DNA of 64,000 bases from Bradyrhizobium canariense (GCF_018130465.1 NZ_JAFCKJ010000004.1:372001-436000), one strand, 5' to 3'. Shown: positions 25,883 to 34,372, numbered from the stretch's first letter. Made by a program: numbers and translations. Notes: generated by a model not told the origin, from the sequence alone.

Positions 25883-26305
25883 CTACGACCGAACAGCGGC
25901 AATCATACTCAGCTCGACCGGAGCGCCCCGCGGCAATTCGGCGACGCCGACGGACGTCCGCGTGTGACGACCGCGATCGCCGAGGCGTTCGATCAGCCGG
26001 TCGGAGGCACCGTTCATGACTTGCGATTGCTGGGTAAATCCAGGCGCCGAAGCAATGTATCCAACGAGTTGCAGGACCTGGACGATCCTGTCCTCTCCGC
26101 CCGCTGCGTGGTTGATGGCCGCAATGCAGAGATCGGCGCAGAGGGCTGCAGCCTCCTGCGCGGCCGCGATATCGACATTTGCGCCGACCTTGCCCGCATA
26201 TAGCAGGTCCTCACCGCGACGCGGCAGCTGGCCGCTGACATACGCAATTCCATCATGAATGATCACCGGCACATAGTTGCCGCCGGGCTTGTTCACACTG
26301 CTCAT
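25883..26305 (-). CDS. RidA family protein (YjgF/YER057c/UK114)
   Basis: This 140-residue protein shows the RidA layout: GIAYVSGQLPRRGEDLLYAGKVG near the start and RTSVGVAELPRGAPVEL near the end, where the Arg and adjacent Ala-Glu lie in the active cleft. RidA proteins hydrolyse reactive enamine/imine intermediates or act as deaminase-like enzymes. The ATG at 26305 has only a weak site; a longer start upstream is possible. Its 3' end lies ten bases from the enolase remnant. It is divergent from the NUDIX gene. Confidence 0.85.
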   Translation of the reverse strand: MSSVNKPGGNYVPVIIHDGIAYVSGQLPRRGEDLLYAGKVGANVDIAAAQEAAALCADLCIAAINHAAGGEDRIVQVLQLVGYIASAPGFTQQSQVMNGASDRLIERLGDRGRHTRTSVGVAELPRGAPVELSMIAAVRS

Positions 26306-26438
26306 CTCGATAAACTGCCTTATTCTCACATCCGGCGTAGCGGATGACCGGACCATGGCAGGCGCCGAGTCCCGGATCAAGCCTGCGAGGCCCTTGCCGC
26401 ACATTGCGCAGCGGCAGCGCGCACGATAACGATCCTCC

Positions 26439-26903
26439 ATGACCCCATGGCGCCCGCATCCCCACATCAGAGTCGTGGCAATCGGTCTGCACTGGCGGGA
26501 CGGACGCCTCCTGGCGGCCGAGGTTCGCGACGACGCGGGCCGGATCAAGGGCGTGCGTCCGCTCGGCGGCGAGATCGAGTTTGGCGAGAGCTGGCGGACG
26601 GCACTCGTACGGGAATTCTGCGAAGAGCTCGGCATCGGCATCACCATCACGGGCGAGCCGTCGATGATGGAGAACATCTTCCTGCACGAGGGAGCGACCG
26701 GGCATGAGGTGATGTTCATCGCGGAGGTCGCGTTTCCCGGCGGCGCGTTCAGCGGCCAGGATCGAATCGATTTCCGCGAGGATAACGGGGAGCAGATCAT
26801 CGCCCGCTGGTTCGACCTCGCCGGCCTCGACATCGAGGGCGGGCCGAGCCTCTATCCGGCCGGGCTAAAGGACCTGCTCGCCCCGAAGAAGACGTCCAAC
26901 TGA
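26439..26903 (+). CDS. NUDIX hydrolase
   Basis: This 154-residue protein contains a full Nudix box, starting GGEIEFGES near residue 45 and ending REFCEELGI, which matches GX5EX7REUXEEXGU exactly. The family cleaves nucleoside diphosphates linked to other groups, using Mg2+. The protein is close to 8-oxo-dGTPase or general NUDIX enzymes in length; the substrate cannot be told. It starts with MTPWRPHPHIRVVAIG. No operon partner is visible; the small gene downstream is on the other strand. Confidence 0.9.
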   Translation: MTPWRPHPHIRVVAIGLHWRDGRLLAAEVRDDAGRIKGVRPLGGEIEFGESWRTALVREFCEELGIGITITGEPSMMENIFLHEGATGHEVMFIAEVAFPGGAFSGQDRIDFREDNGEQIIARWFDLAGLDIEGGPSLYPAGLKDLLAPKKTSN

Positions 26904-26915
26904 CAGACGCTCTCG

Positions 26916-27158
26916 CTACCACGTCTCCGCGCCGGGGATTTTCTTGCGCACCGCCCGGCGCTGGATCCAGATGCAACGACGGACGGCCGTATTGGAGCGG
27001 CCGACCGCGGATAATCCTTGGCCGGCCTGTAGCAATGGCGCCATGCTTTCGCGCAGCGTACGGCAGCGCTGGAGCTCGGCCTGCCAGTCGACGATGGCTG
27101 CGTCAGCCCGCGACGCAATCAGCGACAGGACCGCCACGGCAAGACAGCTCGCTCGCAT
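26916..27158 (-). CDS. small secreted protein, unknown function
   Basis: This 80-residue protein has a signal peptide (MRASCLAVAVLSLIASRADA) and a short mature part with two cysteines (RCRTL and RRCIW) and many Arg residues. A GGGAC-type site lies before the ATG at 27158. The gene sits directly downstream of the ATC-hydrolase-like gene (15-base gap), on the same strand, so they may be co-transcribed. I do not recognise the family. Confidence 0.6.
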   Translation of the reverse strand: MRASCLAVAVLSLIASRADAAIVDWQAELQRCRTLRESMAPLLQAGQGLSAVGRSNTAVRRCIWIQRRAVRKKIPGAETW

Positions 27159-27172
27159 GGCCCGTAGTCCCT

Positions 27173-27646
27173 TCACCGTGATCCGCCCGGATCGCGCCGG
27201 TAGCGGAAATCGCAATGCGGCGCGCCTTGCATGATGGTCTGCGTCCGCGTCAGCGCGACGTCGGGGCCGAAACCTTCCGCGGTCGCAAAGTCGGCGGTGC
27301 AGACCAGGAGAAAGCCGAGGTCGGGCTCGCCCAGCGCCTTGTAGAATTCGGCATAGGCGCATCGCGTGACGTCGAAGGCGAAGATGTCCCCAGTCTGCTC
27401 GATGACGTCATAGGCGAGCGCGTCGTCGCGGGCATAGGTCTTGAAGGCGGACCCGACGGCCTCGCCGAGATTGGCCTCGTCCTTCGCTTTCCAGAACTCC
27501 TCGCCGAAGCGGCGATAGAGATCGCCCAGCGCGGCCCGTACCAGCGCATTGGCGCGCGCCTCGCCGAGCTCGGCCTGGAGCGCCTTGACCAGCGGGACCA
27601 GGACCTGCGCCTGGATCTTCGCTTGTTCGATGACGGAAACGCTCAT
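27173..27646 (-). CDS. L-2-amino-thiazoline-4-carboxylic acid hydrolase-like protein
   Basis: This 157-residue protein resembles the ATC hydrolase family (AtcC), which opens the thiazoline ring in cysteine-producing pathways. Supporting features are the helical start with conserved acidic residues, a CAYAEFYKALGEPDLGFLLVCTADF segment (given here only in part) and CDFRYRR near the C-terminus. The ATG at 27646 begins MSVSVIEQA; the longer open frame upstream enters repeat sequence. Many members have no proven activity, so the true substrate is open. Confidence 0.78.
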   Translation of the reverse strand: MSVSVIEQAKIQAQVLVPLVKALQAELGEARANALVRAALGDLYRRFGEEFWKAKDEANLGEAVGSAFKTYARDDALAYDVIEQTGDIFAFDVTRCAYAEFYKALGEPDLGFLLVCTADFATAEGFGPDVALTRTQTIMQGAPHCDFRYRRDPGGSR

Positions 27647-27676
27647 GTGCGACCTCGCGCCTGACGCGGCATCGTA

Positions 27677-27760
27677 ACCCGGAAGGAGCGAAGCGTAATC
27701 CGGGTTTAATGCCGGATGACGAGATTCACGGATTGCGCGAAGCGTGGTCCGGGCTGCGCG
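27677..27760. repeat. intergenic repeat (CCGGA...GCGAAGCGTAATCCGG type)
   Basis: It contains 'aacccggaaggagcgaagc' followed by 'gtaatccgggttt', and a second related piece 'gcgaagcgtggtccggg'. The 'gcgaagcgtaatccggg' phrase is common between genes in this lineage. Confidence 0.4.
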
Positions 27761-27847
27761 CGTCGGATGCGTTCGGTTGTTGAGGCTTGGCCGATGCCCG
27801 CTGAGCTTCGGCAAGGCATCCTTCTCTCGGCTATCGCGAGCAAAGGA

Positions 27848-27922
27848 TGGTGGGCGCGACAGGGATCGAACCTGTGACCCCTACCATGTCAAGGTAGTGC
27901 TCTCCCGCTGAGCTACGCGCCC
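27848..27922 (-). tRNA. tRNA-Val (GAC)
   Basis: The minus strand reads a complete cloverleaf starting GGGCGCGTAGCTCAG and ending with TTCGATCC, CGCGCCC, A and an encoded CCA. The anticodon stem is CTACC/GGTAG and the loop TTGACAT gives anticodon GAC (Val). It lies next to cpdR. Confidence 0.97.
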
Positions 27923-27996
27923 TAGATGTCGTCTAGATCGGGTCGGGTCCCTATAACGGCTCAGGAGAGCCGGTGCAAGGACGGAAGGGGACCGAT

Positions 27997-28356
27997 TTAA
28001 GCCGCCAGCATCTTGTTCACTTCGCTGACCAATTCGCGCAAATGCACGGGCTTGGACAGCACCTTGGCGTTCTTGGGGGCGTCCGAATCCGAGTTCAGGG
28101 CGACCGCGGCGAAGCCGGTGATAAACATGATCTTGATGTCGGGATCGAGTTCCGAGGCCCGGCGGGCGAGCTCGATGCCGTCCATCTCCGGCATCACGAT
28201 GTCGGTGAGCAGCATCTCGAACGGCTCTTCCCGCAGCCGCTGATAGGCGGCCATGCCGTTGTCGTGGGATGAAACCTGAAAACCGGCGTTTTCCAGCGCC
28301 TTGACCAGGAAACGGCGCATGTCGTTGTCGTCTTCGGCGAGCAGGATCTTTGGCAT
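27997..28356 (-). CDS. cpdR: CpdR-type single-domain response regulator
   Basis: This 119-residue protein is a lone receiver domain. It has MPKILLAEDDNDMRRFLVKAL, Asp53-type phospho-acceptor in LLTDIVMPEMDG, FITGFAAVAL and SKPVHLREL. These phrases match the CpdR of alphaproteobacteria, which controls ClpXP localisation and proteolysis of cell-cycle regulators such as CtrA. The ATG at 28356 has no clear ribosome site; an upstream GTG at 28398 is possible. The tRNA-Val gene lies about 75 bases downstream, and the divergent hutG gene lies upstream. Confidence 0.9.
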   Translation of the reverse strand: MPKILLAEDDNDMRRFLVKALENAGFQVSSHDNGMAAYQRLREEPFEMLLTDIVMPEMDGIELARRASELDPDIKIMFITGFAAVALNSDSDAPKNAKVLSKPVHLRELVSEVNKMLAA

Positions 28357-28706
28357 GGCGGAAATGTCGAATCCCCAGAGGATATCAGCAAAGGTCACTA
28401 AGCCCGACGGAGGGTAAATTTGGGGTGAAAATCTTTACCCTGAGCCGGCTGTGCGTGCCGGCCCCCCTTGTGAACCTGAACGCAGTTCGAATCAATCGAG
28501 CTGCAGCCGCTGATCCCCACCTCGCTGCCCGCAGGGTTAAGACATGTTCCAGCGGAGATCACATCTTTTCGCTTGGCAGGATGGTTGCGATTCCGGACAA
28601 TGACGACACATAAGAGCCGCTCGATCGGCCGAATCAATGCGTTGAGGCCCGTGCCGGGCTTGCCGGATCGTGCGGCGCCTGACACCAAGGGACGAAGCCT
28701 GAGAAG
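28357..28706. other. 350-base divergent cpdR-hutG gap
   Basis: The gap contains an inverted repeat AGGGTAAA (28411-28418) and TTTACCCT (28434-28441) with 15 bases between, which may be a regulator site near cpdR. No gene is evident. I find no clear promoter consensus. Confidence 0.4.
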
Positions 28707-29597
28707 ATGACCCGGTTTGACGGCGACAAGTCGCCAGCCTTCGAGATCGTTGAGCCCGCGCAATGGCGCGCGCCTGTCATCTTCAACTCGCCCCATTCCG
28801 GCTCGACCTATCCGGACGAATTTCTCGCGGCGTCCAGGATCGACCTGCCGACGCTGCGGCGTTCCGAAGATTCCTTCATGGACGAGCTGATCGGCCATCT
28901 CAGCGACCGCGGCTTTCCGACCGTGCGGGTCCACTTTCCGCGCTCCTATGTCGACGTCAATCGCGAGCCCTACGAGCTCGATCCCCGGATGTTCACAGGG
29001 CGCCTGCCGAGCTTTGCCAACACCCGCTCGATGCGGGTTGCCGGCGGCCTCGGCACCATTCCGCGCGTGGTCGGCGACGGCCAGGAAATCTATCGCGACC
29101 GCATCCTGGTCGACGACGCGTTGGGGCGGATCGAGACGCTGTACAAGCCCTACCATCGCGCGCTGCGCCGGCTGATCAACAAGGTGCACCAGATGTTCGG
29201 CACCGTGGTGCTGGTGGACTGCCATTCGATGCCCTCGGTCGGCGTCTCCCGCGACGAGCCGCGCCGACCCGACATCGTGATCGGCGACCGCTACGGCACG
29301 AGCTGCACGCCGCTATTGCCCGACCGGGTCGAGGAGACCATGACCGGGCTCGGCTATTCGATCGGCCGTAACAAGCCCTATGCCGGCGGCTTCATCACCG
29401 AGCATTACGGCAACCCGGCCAGTGGCCTGCACGCCGTGCAGCTCGAGCTCAACCGCGCGATCTACATGGACGAGCGGCGGCGCGAGCGCAGTCCGCGCTT
29501 TGCGCGCGTGGCGTCGGACTTCGGCGTGCTCGCCGACGTGCTGGCGACCACGGTCCCGTTCGGCGATCTCGGCCCGTTCCAGGCCGCGGCGGAATAG
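28707..29597 (+). CDS. hutG: N-formylglutamate amidohydrolase
   Basis: This 296-residue protein matches the N-formylglutamate amidohydrolase family, which completes histidine breakdown to glutamate plus formate. It has SPHSGSTYP, VHFPRSYVDVNREPYELDPRMF and VDCHSMPS, all with likely metal-binding His/Glu. It lies divergent from cpdR, an arrangement I know from other rhizobia. The other hut genes are not in this window, so the enzyme might also act on other N-formyl amino acids. Confidence 0.9.
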   Translation: MTRFDGDKSPAFEIVEPAQWRAPVIFNSPHSGSTYPDEFLAASRIDLPTLRRSEDSFMDELIGHLSDRGFPTVRVHFPRSYVDVNREPYELDPRMFTGRLPSFANTRSMRVAGGLGTIPRVVGDGQEIYRDRILVDDALGRIETLYKPYHRALRRLINKVHQMFGTVVLVDCHSMPSVGVSRDEPRRPDIVIGDRYGTSCTPLLPDRVEETMTGLGYSIGRNKPYAGGFITEHYGNPASGLHAVQLELNRAIYMDERRRERSPRFARVASDFGVLADVLATTVPFGDLGPFQAAAE

Positions 29598-29702
29598 GCG
29601 CGACGTTTTTCGAACGATTGTGTTGTGTGCGATCAGCGCGAACGCGTTTCGCGACGCGCATTGAAATGAAAGCCAAGGCTGAAAGAAATTAGAGGCTGAA
29701 AG

Positions 29703-29735
29703 AAAAAAGGGCCGCTTCTTATGAAGAAGCGGCCC
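29703..29735 (-). terminator. intrinsic terminator of the sRNA
   Basis: A perfect 12-base stem (29709-29720 with 29724-29735) with a three-base loop is followed by six Ts on the minus strand. It is one of the clearest terminators in the window. Confidence 0.85.
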
Positions 29736-29795
29736 AAGTCTAGGGAGGAAACGCCCAAGGAGGGCAGCGGTAACGCAGAGCGCTACCGCACCGCA
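29703..29795 (-). ncRNA. mmgR: MmgR-like trans-acting sRNA (former 'suhB' motif)
   Basis: On the minus strand three hairpins follow one another: GCGGTAGCG-N5-CGTTACCGC (with a G-U pair on this strand but an A-C mismatch on the other), GCCC-TCCTT-GGGC, and a perfect terminator GGGCCGCTTCTT-CAT-AAGAAGCGGCCC followed by six Ts. Between them lies single-stranded TTTCCTCCC. The CCTCC-containing loop and linker could pair with ribosome binding sites. The locus lies just upstream of and opposite to the hisN/suhB-like gene, as described for the alphaproteobacterial 'suhB' motif, later shown to be the MmgR sRNA. I assign it by this order and structure; no covariance search was run. Confidence 0.75.
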
Positions 29796-30129
29796 ACAAT
29801 ATGCGGCCGCGACGCACAAAGCGCAAGGGCTTTTGAGCCGTTTCCCATGCAAAACGGACATGGCTCAGTTGCTTCCAGAGAAACCCAGATTCAGTTCCTT
29901 TGATAAGGAAATTCAATGGGTTGATAGTCATTTGCATACGAACAAGGCAAAATCGGAACTAAGGTTTCAACTCAATGATCGATTTTTGGCCAGCGCATGA
30001 CTTTGATGAGGCGCCCACTTCCGGCATCCAAAATACCAGGGTGCAAAAGCAAGACAGCGCTGCACGATCCTTCCGATTTGAGCTAGGCAGGAGTGAGCTT
30101 CACCCGACTTTCGTTTTTGAGGACACGCC

Positions 30130-30912
30130 GTGACGGTGATCGATTTCTCCGCCTTCATCGGACGGCTCGCCACCGCCTCCGGCGAAACCATCCTGCCGTT
30201 CTTCCGCACCTCGCTGTCGATCGAGGACAAGAGCAAGACCAAGGATTTCGACCCCGTGACCGAGGCCGACCGCGCCGCGGAGGCGGTGATGCGGCGTCTG
30301 ATCAAGGCCAACTTTCCCCAGCACGGCATCGTCGGCGAGGAATTCGGCAACGAGCGCGAGGATTCGGACTATGTCTGGGTGCTCGACCCCATCGACGGCA
30401 CCAAATCCTTCATCGGCGGCTTTCCGATCTGGGGCACGCTGATCGCGTTGCTGCACAAGGGCACGCCGGTGTACGGCATGATGCACCAGCCCTTCATCGG
30501 CGAACGCTTTTCCGGCGACAGCGGCTCGGCCCATTATAAAGGCCCCTCCGGCGAGCGCCGGCTCCAGGTCCGCCGCTGTGCTTCGCTGACGGAGGCGACG
30601 ACCTACACCACCAGCCCGCTGCTGATGAACGAGCGCGACCGCGCCATCTTCGGCCGTATCGAAAAGAGCGCGCGGCTGTCGCGCTATGGCGGCGACTGCT
30701 ACTCCTATTGCATGCTGGCGGCAGGTCACGTCGATCTCGTGGTCGAGACCGAGCTGAAGCCCTACGATATCGCCGCCCTGATCCCGATCGTGACCGGCGC
30801 CGGCGGCGTCGTCACCACCTGGGAGGGCAAGCCGGCGCAGGGCGGCGGCCGCATCGTCGCGGCCGGCGACGCCAGGGTTCACGAAGAAGCACTGAAACTG
30901 CTCAACGGATAG
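30130..30912 (+). CDS. hisN: inositol monophosphatase family, histidinol-phosphatase type
   Basis: This 260-residue phosphatase has the Mg2+ motifs GEEFGNE, DPIDGTKSF and KPYDIAALIPIV. The phrase FIGGFPIWGTLIAL and GGDCYSYCMLAAGHVDLV are typical of the HisN subgroup, which dephosphorylates histidinol phosphate; suhB-like inositol phosphatase is the alternative. It starts with GTG at 30130, with GAGG upstream. The sRNA locus lies just upstream on the opposite strand. The next gene, 18 bases away, is an unrelated binding protein. Confidence 0.85.
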   Translation: MTVIDFSAFIGRLATASGETILPFFRTSLSIEDKSKTKDFDPVTEADRAAEAVMRRLIKANFPQHGIVGEEFGNEREDSDYVWVLDPIDGTKSFIGGFPIWGTLIALLHKGTPVYGMMHQPFIGERFSGDSGSAHYKGPSGERRLQVRRCASLTEATTYTTSPLLMNERDRAIFGRIEKSARLSRYGGDCYSYCMLAAGHVDLVVETELKPYDIAALIPIVTGAGGVVTTWEGKPAQGGGRIVAAGDARVHEEALKLLNG

Positions 30913-30930
30913 GCGACCCAAGAGGCTTGT

Positions 30931-31896
30931 ATGAAAAACTGGCGTAAGCTCTTCCTCGCAAGCCTGCTTCTGTTTCCCACCCTCGCCTCCGCCCAGAATT
31001 TCCCGGCCAAGCCGATCAAGCTGATCGTGCCGTTCCCGGCCGGCGGCCCCAACGACATCATCGCGAGAGTGATCGGCCAGCGCATGTCGGAGCTGTCGGG
31101 ACAGCCGGTGCTGATCGACAATCGCGGCGGCCAGGGCGGCGTGCTCGGCACCGATGCCGTCTCCAAGGCTGCACCTGACGGCTACACCATCGCGATCTCC
31201 AGCGCCGGCGCGCTGGCGATCAGCCCGAGCATGGAGAGGGTCGCCTACGATACGCTCAACGACCTCACGCCGGTGACGCTGGTCGCAACCGTGCCGGAAA
31301 TGTTGGTGGTCGCCACCAATTTGCCCGCGAAAGACATCGCCGAATTGATCGCGCTCGCCAAGGCGCAGCCGGGAAAACTCAACTTCGCGTCCTCCGGACC
31401 CGGCAGCCTGCCGCATCTCGCCGGCGAATTGTTCAAGCTGACGGCCAAGATCGACATCGTGCACGTGCCCTATCGCGGCGCGGCGCCGGCCGTGAACGAT
31501 CTGCTGGGCCAGCAGGTGCAGATGACGTTCCTGGATCTCCCCGTGCTGCTGCCGCAGGTCAAGGCGGGCGCCCTGCGGCCGATCGCAGTCGGCTCGGCCG
31601 AGCGCGCCCCGACGGCGCCTGACGTGCCGACCACCGCGGAAGCGGGCTTTGCGGACCTGCGCATCGAGAACTGGTACGGCATGGTCGCGCCGAAGGGCAC
31701 GCCGAAGGAGATCGTCGCAGCCCTGCATGGTCTCGCCACCAAGGCGATGGCGGATCCCGCGGTGAAGGAAAAGCTCGCCGCCCAGGGCGCAACGCTGGTC
31801 GGAGATGAGCCGGAGCATTTTCGTCAGTTCATCGCGGACGAGACAAAGAAATGGGCGAAGGTGATCAAGGACGCCGGGGTCGAGACGGCGAAGTAG
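30931..31896 (+). CDS. tripartite tricarboxylate transporter receptor (Bug family)
   Basis: This 321-residue periplasmic solute-binding protein has a signal peptide (about residues 1-22, to ASAQ) and the family markers PIKLIVPFPAGGPNDI, VPYRGAAPAVNDLLGGQ-like (here LLGQQVQ) and KWAKVIKDAG. Bug proteins bind citrate, aromatic acids or related compounds for TctAB permeases. No tctA or tctB is beside it, so it is another orphan. It follows hisN by 18 bases, so the pair may be one transcript. Confidence 0.92.
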   Translation: MKNWRKLFLASLLLFPTLASAQNFPAKPIKLIVPFPAGGPNDIIARVIGQRMSELSGQPVLIDNRGGQGGVLGTDAVSKAAPDGYTIAISSAGALAISPSMERVAYDTLNDLTPVTLVATVPEMLVVATNLPAKDIAELIALAKAQPGKLNFASSGPGSLPHLAGELFKLTAKIDIVHVPYRGAAPAVNDLLGQQVQMTFLDLPVLLPQVKAGALRPIAVGSAERAPTAPDVPTTAEAGFADLRIENWYGMVAPKGTPKEIVAALHGLATKAMADPAVKEKLAAQGATLVGDEPEHFRQFIADETKKWAKVIKDAGVETAK

Positions 31897-31925
31897 CACC
31901 CGACGCGGCCGCAAGCTCCGCTGCG

Positions 31926-31954
31926 TTCCCTCCCCCCTTGCGGGGGTGGGAGCG
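31926..31954. repeat. short C/G-rich repeat
   Basis: CCCTCCCCCCTTGCGGGGGTGGGAG, same family as 21246-21268 and 21351-21385. Confidence 0.45.
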
Positions 31955-32000
31955 CAGTTGAGTTCGCGACCACGCCGGAGGCTCATATCAACACGCTCGC

Positions 32001-32891
32001 TCACACCGCCTCTGCCCGCAAATGCTCCACCAGCATCTTCGCCGGGCGCGGCAGCGTCTTGAAGCTTCGCGCGCAGATCACGAGTTTGCGGTTGGCCCAG
32101 GCATCGCGCAGGCGGACCATGGCGAGCGGCATCAGCTTGGCGCAGCGGCGGGCGGCGGAGATCGGCACCAGGGCGACGCCGACGTCGGCGGCGACCATCT
32201 GGCAGATCGCATCGAAATCGCGCATGCGCGCGCGGTAATGCGGCCGCAAGCCGAGCCGGGCGGCGTGCTTCGAAATATGCATCTGAAGCGCGGTGGCGCT
32301 GGTCAGCCCGACGAAGTCGCAACTGCCGGCCTCCTGGAAATCGATCTGGCGGCGGCCCGCGAACGGGCCGCGCCGCGACGTCACCAACGTCAAATGATCC
32401 TCGCTGAAGACGAAGCGCTCGATGTGATCGGGCAGCGCGTGCTCGGCGGCGAATCCGAGATCGGCGGCACCGGCGGTGATCGCGGCCGCGATGTCGGTGC
32501 TCTCGCGCTCCTCGATGTCGACGGCGATATCACGATGCTCGTGCAGGAAGCCGGCCAGCGCCTTTGGCAGATGCTCCGACAGCCCCGAAGTGTTGACCAG
32601 GAAATGCACGCTCGCGCGCACGCCGCTGGCAAAGCCCGCGAGATCGCCGCGCATGGCGTCGATCTGGTGAATGACGAGACGGGCATGATCGAGCAGGCTC
32701 TCGCCGGCCGCGGTCAGCTCAACGCCGCGGCGCCCGCGCTTGAGCAGCGCGACGCCGAGCGCATCCTCCAGCCCCTTGATGCGGGCACTGGCCGAGGCCA
32801 GCGCCAGATGCGACCGCTCCGCGCCGCGGGTGATGCTGCGCTGGTCGGCGACCGCGATGAACAGCTGGAGGTCGACGAGGTCGAAGCGCAT
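32001..32891 (-). CDS. LysR family transcriptional regulator
   Basis: This 296-residue protein begins MRFDLVDLQLFIAVADQRS, with the LysR winged helix-turn-helix in residues about 1-60 (TRGAERSHLALASASARIKGLE, the recognition helix), then a two-lobed ligand-binding domain. It is divergent from a TauE/SafE transporter with 89 bases between them, the usual place for LysR targets. The inducer is unknown, but the transporter may export or import the inducer or a related compound. Confidence 0.9.
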   Translation of the reverse strand: MRFDLVDLQLFIAVADQRSITRGAERSHLALASASARIKGLEDALGVALLKRGRRGVELTAAGESLLDHARLVIHQIDAMRGDLAGFASGVRASVHFLVNTSGLSEHLPKALAGFLHEHRDIAVDIEERESTDIAAAITAGAADLGFAAEHALPDHIERFVFSEDHLTLVTSRRGPFAGRRQIDFQEAGSCDFVGLTSATALQMHISKHAARLGLRPHYRARMRDFDAICQMVAADVGVALVPISAARRCAKLMPLAMVRLRDAWANRKLVICARSFKTLPRPAKMLVEHLRAEAV

Positions 32892-32980
32892 CGCGGGTCC
32901 CTTCAGCCTTCGTTCCAGACGAAGGCTTTCTCCGTAACCTACAGATTGTGCCGGCGCGCGGCATCGGTCAATGTGCAGAT

Positions 32981-33733
32981 ATGATCGACCCGCTCCTCAT
33001 TCTCATCGCCGCCGTCTTCCTGATCGCCGGATTCGTCAAGGGCGTGGTCGGGCTCGGCCTGCCGACGGTGTCCATGGGCCTGCTCGCGGTGAGCATGGCG
33101 CCCAGCCGCGCGATCGCCATCGTGATCGTGCCCGCCATCGTCACCAACATCTGGCAGACTTTCGTCGGCCCCCATCTGCGCGACATCCTGAGGCGGCTGT
33201 GGCCGCTGATGATCGGCACCGTGATCGGGTGCTGGCTCAATGCCGGCGCGCTCACCGGCCCGCATGCGCGCTACGGCACGATCGTGCTCGGCGTACTCCT
33301 GGTCATCTACGCGATCATCGGCCTGAACAAATTCCAGTTCCGCGTCGCGCCACGGAACGAGAAATGGGTCGGCGGCGTGGTCGGCGTGGTCACCGGCGTG
33401 ATCTCGGCCTCGACCGGCGTGCAGGTGATCCCCTCGATGCCGTTCATGCAGGCGATCGGCATGGAGAAGGACGAGCTGGTGCAGGCGCTCGGCGTGTTCT
33501 TCACGACAGCGACACTGGCGCTCGCCTTCAACCTCACCGCGGGCGGATTGCTGACGCCGGCCAATGCGGTGCCGGGCGCCGTGGGCATGGCCTGCGCCTT
33601 TGCCGGCATGTTCATCGGCCAGTCGGTGCGGGCGCGGATGCCGGCGGAAGCGTTTCGCCGCTGGTTCCTGATCGCGATGGTCCTGCTCGGCCTTTATCTC
33701 GCCGGCAGCGCGCTGCTGAAGGAATTCGCGTAA
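32981..33733 (+). CDS. sulfite exporter TauE/SafE family permease
   Basis: This 250-residue protein has about eight hydrophobic segments and the TauE/SafE hallmarks: AGFVKGVVGLGLP near the start, followed by a repeat with TGVISASTGVQVIP in the second half. The family exports sulfite, sulfoacetate or other organic anions. The ATG at 32981 lies right after an overlapping ATGTGCAGAT; a start 11 codons earlier is also open. It is divergent from the LysR gene. Confidence 0.88.
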   Translation: MIDPLLILIAAVFLIAGFVKGVVGLGLPTVSMGLLAVSMAPSRAIAIVIVPAIVTNIWQTFVGPHLRDILRRLWPLMIGTVIGCWLNAGALTGPHARYGTIVLGVLLVIYAIIGLNKFQFRVAPRNEKWVGGVVGVVTGVISASTGVQVIPSMPFMQAIGMEKDELVQALGVFFTTATLALAFNLTAGGLLTPANAVPGAVGMACAFAGMFIGQSVRARMPAEAFRRWFLIAMVLLGLYLAGSALLKEFA

Positions 33734-33739
33734 GAGAAG

Positions 33740-34372
33740 TTACCGCGTCTCCAGCATGGCGACGCGGATGCCGAGATAGATGAAGAGGCTGCCGAGGGCA
33801 CGGTTGACCCAGGCGACCGCGCCCTCGGAGGTCCGCAAGCGGTGGGCGGCCTTTGCCGCGAACGCCGCCAGCACCAGGCACCACAGCGTTCCCGTGCAGA
33901 TGAAGATCAGGCCAAGCGTCAGGAAGGCGAGCGGCTTGTGCGCCGAGTCGGCTGCGACGAATTGCGGCAGGAAGGCCAGGAAGAACAGCGCGACCTTGGG
34001 ATTGAGCGCGTTGGTGAAGACGCCTTGGAGGAAAACCCGCCGCAGCGAGCTCCGCACCGGCTCGTCGATGGCTGCGGCCGGCACCGGGCGCGACCACAGC
34101 ATCTGAAGCCCGATGACGACGAGATAGGCCGCTCCGACCAGCTTCAGGATCGAGAACGCGGTCGATGAGGCCATCAGCAGGGCCGAAAGGCCGATCGCCG
34201 CGCCCGCGACATGGAAAAAGCAGCCGCAACTGATGCCCAGCGCAGCCGCGGCACCACCTCGCCAGCCCATCTGCATGCTGCGGCCGATCACATAGACCGT
34301 ATCAGGCCCCGGCGTGATGTTGAGCAGCACGCCCGACAGGACGAAGAGCCAGATTTCGTGAATGCCCAGCAT
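33740..34372 (-). CDS. LysE/RhtB family translocator
   Basis: This 210-residue protein has about six hydrophobic segments and the family signature ITPGPDTVYV near residue 20, followed by GISCGCFFHV. It matches the LysE/RhtB exporters of amino acids or homoserine lactones. I use the ATG at 34372 with GGAGG ten bases upstream; a TTG start at 34396 is possible. Its stop is seven bases from the stop of the TauE gene, and the two are convergent. The substrate is unknown. Confidence 0.88.
   Translation of the reverse strand: MLGIHEIWLFVLSGVLLNITPGPDTVYVIGRSMQMGWRGGAAAALGISCGCFFHVAGAAIGLSALLMASSTAFSILKLVGAAYLVVIGLQMLWSRPVPAAAIDEPVRSSLRRVFLQGVFTNALNPKVALFFLAFLPQFVAADSAHKPLAFLTLGLIFICTGTLWCLVLAAFAAKAAHRLRTSEGAVAWVNRALGSLFIYLGIRVAMLETR

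Larger units (their letters stand above)
29598..30129. other. 532-base gap: sRNA locus
   Basis: The main content is a minus-strand sRNA with its terminator (29703-29795). Upstream of it (29830-29940) are further hairpins, e.g. TTCCTT-TGAT-AAGGAA and CCGTTT-N8-AAACGG, which may belong to its promoter region or a second RNA. The ends next to hutG and hisN show no further gene. Confidence 0.5.

Noticed and set aside
28357-28706. CtrA or SOS box in the cpdR-hutG gap
   Set aside because: Near matches (GTTAAGACATGTTCC, GAAC-N9-GTTC) deviate in spacing from the known consensus sequences.
30100-32322. Minus-strand frame of 740 residues over hisN and the Bug-type gene
   Set aside because: It runs antisense through two clear genes and into the LysR gene. 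No ribosome site or motif.
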